Shown in pieces: positions 61,798 through 64,000 of a stretch of DNA of 64,000 nt (within the stretch, counting starts at the first letter, position 1; each line of letters starts with the position of its first letter). Where the stretch lies: the NCBI GenBank assembly GCA_036001465.1, contig DASYUH010000013.1, positions 1 through 64,000 on the forward strand. The letters run 5' to 3'. The DNA is from Candidatus Polarisedimenticolia bacterium. Lineage in GTDB: Bacteria > Acidobacteriota > Polarisedimenticolia > Gp22-AA2. Under the pieces are notes generated by a model, which was not told the origin of the DNA, made no database searches, and saw nothing but the letters and a program-made list of their open reading frames with translations. The translations under genes and the position numbers were made by a program.

Positions 61798-62495
61798 GAG
61801 GCCGTCCTCCCCGGGGCGCCGGAGCGACCTGCCCGGTCCGGCAGGAGCGGCTCGACCAGATCGAGAAGCGCCGCCGCCATCGCCTCCTTCGGCATCAGCG
61901 GCAGCTCGATGGTCCTTCCCTGCCGATCGATCACCAGGGCGCGGTTGGTGTCCGCCTCGAACCCCTCCCCCTCCTTCCCGATCCGGTTCGCCACGATCAG
62001 ATCCAGGTTCTTCCGGCGGAGCTTCTTCAGGGCGTTCGACTCGAGATCGCCGGTCTCGGCGGCGAATCCGACCAGGACCTGGCCCGGCTTCTTGCGCCGC
62101 CCCAGCTCTTCCAGGATGTCCGGCGTCGGCAGGAGGCGCAGGAGGATGGCCCGGTCCGCGACGCTCTCCCTTCGCGCCTTGCGGCGCAGCACGTCCTTCT
62201 TGACCTTGCCGGGGGCGCGCACCTCGGGGCGGTAATCGGCGACCGCGGCGGCCTTCAGCACCAGGTCCGCCCCCTGGGCCTGGTTGAGCGCGGCCCGGAA
62301 CATCTCGTCCGCCGTGGCAACGCACACCAGGTTGACCCCGGCAGGCGCCTCCAGGTGGGTCGGCCCGCAGATCAGGGTCACGTCCGCGCCGCGCCGCAAC
62401 GCTTCGGCGGCCAGCGCGAATCCCATCTTGCCGGTGGACGGATTGCTGATGAAGCGGGCCGGATCGAACGGTTCCCGGGTGGGCCCGGCGGTCAC
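61794..62495 (-). CDS. coaB: Phosphopantothenate-cysteine ligase part (CoaB) of a split or frameshifted coaBC
   Basis: The 233-residue reading frame from GTG 62495 begins inside the conserved CoaB N-terminus: [19 protein letters not shown]. It contains [29 protein letters not shown] and GFAAETGD, so the ligase domain is whole. Upstream of the GTG the same frame continues as [17 protein letters not shown], the sequence expected in a fused CoaBC, back to a run of nine A in coaC. It is thus either made from its own GTG (GTGA overlap), or from a -1 frameshift or slippage, or the two genes are one with an indel. Confidence 0.85.
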   Translation of the reverse strand: MTAGPTREPFDPARFISNPSTGKMGFALAAEALRRGADVTLICGPTHLEAPAGVNLVCVATADEMFRAALNQAQGADLVLKAAAVADYRPEVRAPGKVKKDVLRRKARRESVADRAILLRLLPTPDILEELGRRKKPGQVLVGFAAETGDLESNALKKLRRKNLDLIVANRIGKEGEGFEADTNRALVIDRQGRTIELPLMPKEAMAAALLDLVEPLLPDRAGRSGAPGRTAS

Positions 62496-63181
62496 GAGGA
62501 TACGGCGTCCTTCAAGCGACCCCGGAGTTTTTTTTTACCCGTCCCGATGGCGGCCGCGACGATGGTCTCGGTGTCCGCCATCCGTCCGATCCCCTCGTCG
62601 CCGCAGGCCAGCATTCCCTCCTGCGGCTCGAGCACGCGGACACCGCGCGCCTTCAGGACGGCGAGATTGGCCTGCGTCGCCGGATGCTCCCACATCCAGA
62701 CATTCATGGCCGGGGCGACGAGGACGGGTGCGCTCACGGCCAGGTAGAACGTGCTCAGGAAATCGTCCGCGATGCCGTGCGCGAACTTCGCGAGGATGTC
62801 GGCCGTCGCCGGTGCGACCAGCAGGAGGTCCAGCCCCCTCGTCAGAGAGATGTGCTGGATGTCGGGTCCCCGGGACAGGTCCCACTGGTCGCTCATCACG
62901 TCCTGCCCGCTCAGCGTCTGCAGCGTCAGAGGGGTGATGAACTGCCGGCCGCCGGCGGTCATGATGACGTGCACCTCCGCCCCCGCCTTCACGAGGCCGC
63001 GCACGATCTCGGCGGACTTGTAGGCCGCGATGCCGCCGCTCACCCCGAGGGCGATGCGGGGGCGACCACCGGCCGGCAGGATCTCCCGGGGGCCGGTCAA
63101 TGCGGCGCGGGGCCTCCCCCCGGAGGCCCCGCTTCTCCTGCGCCCGATGCGTCCGCCGGACGCGTCAGCGCCCCGGCTCAT
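62492..63181 (-). CDS. coaC: Phosphopantothenoylcysteine decarboxylase part (CoaC) of a split or frameshifted coaBC
   Basis: The 229-residue protein has an N-terminal extension rich in Gly/Arg (about 1-40). The flavin-binding decarboxylase domain follows: LGVSGGIAAYKSAEIVRGL, the active-site His in DIQHISLTRG, VAPATADILAKFAHGIADD and APAMNVWMWEHPA. Near the C-terminus nine A (62536-62528) encode KKK; after them the frame ends within 12 residues that do not resemble CoaBC, whereas the -1 frame leads straight into CoaB. Its start overlaps rpoZ by 17 bp, so a slightly later start is possible. Confidence 0.88.
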   Translation of the reverse strand: MSRGADASGGRIGRRRSGASGGRPRAALTGPREILPAGGRPRIALGVSGGIAAYKSAEIVRGLVKAGAEVHVIMTAGGRQFITPLTLQTLSGQDVMSDQWDLSRGPDIQHISLTRGLDLLLVAPATADILAKFAHGIADDFLSTFYLAVSAPVLVAPAMNVWMWEHPATQANLAVLKARGVRVLEPQEGMLACGDEGIGRMADTETIVAAAIGTGKKKLRGRLKDAVSS

Positions 63182-63437
63182 GGTCGTCCAGGACTGCTCC
63201 GTCGCCCGGATAGGCCTCGGTGGTGACTTCGGCCACCTCCTCGACGGGATACTCTTCCGGGAACGGGCCGTAACTGTACGGGATCACGCCGGCGATCACC
63301 TCCTGCATCGCGACCGTCACCGCCTTGAAGGCGTTGGTCTCGATGCGTGGCCGGGCGCCTCGCTGCAACTGCCGGCAGCGCTCGCCTGCGACACTGATGA
63401 ACTCGAACTTGTTGCCGATGGATGCGGTCGAAATCAT
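63165..63437 (-). CDS. rpoZ: RNA polymerase omega subunit
   Basis: The 90-residue protein matches omega: NKFEFISVAGERCRQLQRGARPRIE followed by FKAVTVAMQEVIAG. It helps assemble and stabilise the beta' subunit. An acidic tail of about 35 residues follows the conserved core. It lies between gmk and coaC, the common gmk-rpoZ-coaBC order. Confidence 0.9.
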   Translation of the reverse strand: MISTASIGNKFEFISVAGERCRQLQRGARPRIETNAFKAVTVAMQEVIAGVIPYSYGPFPEEYPVEEVAEVTTEAYPGDGAVLDDHEPGR

Positions 63438-63503
63438 CGAACCTCCCCAGAGGGCCCCGGATTGGACAAGGGGGCCTATTCTAGTCGAAAAGCCGGCCCG
63501 CTC

Positions 63504-64000
63504 CTAACCTTCGGCGGAGAACTCCCGGAGGATGGCCTCGACGCGCGCCGCCTGGCGTTTCTGGCTGCAGCGGGTGGCCGTGACGACGGCCCGCAGCAGA
63601 CGGTAGGCCTCCTCCAGGTCGTCATTCACGATGACGAAGTCATAGGCCGGACATTTCTCGACCTCCCCCCTGGCCAGGCCGAGCCGTCGCGCGACCTCCT
63701 CGGGAGCGTCGGTTCCGCGCTTCTCCAGGCGGACCCTCAGGGCCGCCCTGCCGGGCGGCAGGACGAAGATCAGGACGGCCTCGGGGATGAGCCGTCTGAT
63801 GCTCATCGCTCCCTGCGTGTCGACATCGAGGAGGATGTCCTGGCCGCGCTCCGCCGCCTCCTGCACAGACCGCGCGGACGTGCCGTAGAGGTGCCCCCCC
63901 ACCACGGCCCACTCGACGAATTCCCCCTGCTCGCGGCGGCGCTCGAACTCCGGGCGGCCCACGAAGTGGTAGTCGATCCCGTCCTTCTCCCCGTCGCGGG
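63504..64000 (-). CDS. gmk: Guanylate kinase, N-terminal part outside the window
   Basis: The visible 165 codons run to the window edge without a start. The segment GEKDGIDYHFVGRPEFERR and the later GHLYGTSARSVQEAAERGQD and DVDTQGAMSIRR are canonical for guanylate kinase, which phosphorylates GMP; KCPAYDFVIVNDDLEEAY closes the domain. The P-loop lies beyond the window. It precedes rpoZ by 66 bp. Confidence 0.95.
   Translation of the reverse strand, partial: RDGEKDGIDYHFVGRPEFERRREQGEFVEWAVVGGHLYGTSARSVQEAAERGQDILLDVDTQGAMSIRRLIPEAVLIFVLPPGRAALRVRLEKRGTDAPEEVARRLGLARGEVEKCPAYDFVIVNDDLEEAYRLLRAVVTATRCSQKRQAARVEAILREFSAEG

Overview
This is a 64 kb stretch of a high-GC bacterial chromosome. It is gene-dense, mostly housekeeping, with long runs of 4-bp stop/start overlaps (ATGA or GTGA). 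The phylum is not proven. The mix of a giant S8 protease with thrombospondin type 3 repeats, M28 peptidases, a zinc-ribbon receiver protein, a fused aroDE gene and a KDO8P-type DAHP synthase would suit Acidobacteriota or a related deep lineage. Selenocysteine use is indicated by selD. No rRNA, CRISPR array, integrase, transposase or phage gene was seen. Four tRNA genes are present (Glu-UUC, Lys-UUU, Ala-CGC, Val-CAC).

Layout. 1-4.7 kb: a small secreted Cys-rich protein, tRNA-Glu, a GNAT acetyltransferase, an orphan PD-(D/E)XK nuclease-like gene of lower GC, tRNA-Lys, a Rieske oxygenase and a convergent amino-acid permease. 4.7-13.5 kb: one 2934-residue exported subtilase with a strong terminator. 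13.8-18.9 kb: an operon for amino-acid ABC import plus a PLP decarboxylase, divergent from a cystathionine gamma-synthase family gene. 18.9-31.6 kb: purA, a zinc-ribbon response regulator, hutH-hutU, an rRNA methyltransferase, rmuC, a cyclase, truA, an M28 peptidase and an exported methyltransferase. 31.6-35.6 kb: two tRNAs, a tusA/PP-loop tRNA-thiolation pair and a membrane M28 peptidase. 35.7-41.8 kb: a 1460-residue NtrY-like kinase coupled to a TPR lipoprotein with a degenerate hydrolase domain.

41.6-57.3 kb is an aromatic amino-acid supercluster on the minus strand. cysK and aroDE lie upstream. A promoter then drives a leader peptide with tandem Trp codons, a lipoprotein gene, trpE-G-D-C-F-B-A, chorismate mutase, DAHP synthase and tyrA, possibly continuing into a beta-propeller gene and a MetE-like gene. 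57.4-58.5 kb holds selD with an in-frame UGA. 58.5-64 kb is a gmk-rpoZ-coaC-coaB-udg-priA block.

The observations most worth checking are: (1) an attenuator-like leader for the trp operon, whose peptide ends in ...HYFWWR; (2) selD as a selenoprotein with a plausible bSECIS; (3) coaC and coaB split at a run of nine A residues, where the -1 frame restores the usual CoaBC sequence; (4) a recurring palindrome carrying TAG stop codons, one copy of which has lost a stop; and (5) a GC-rich inverted-repeat family with a shared core.
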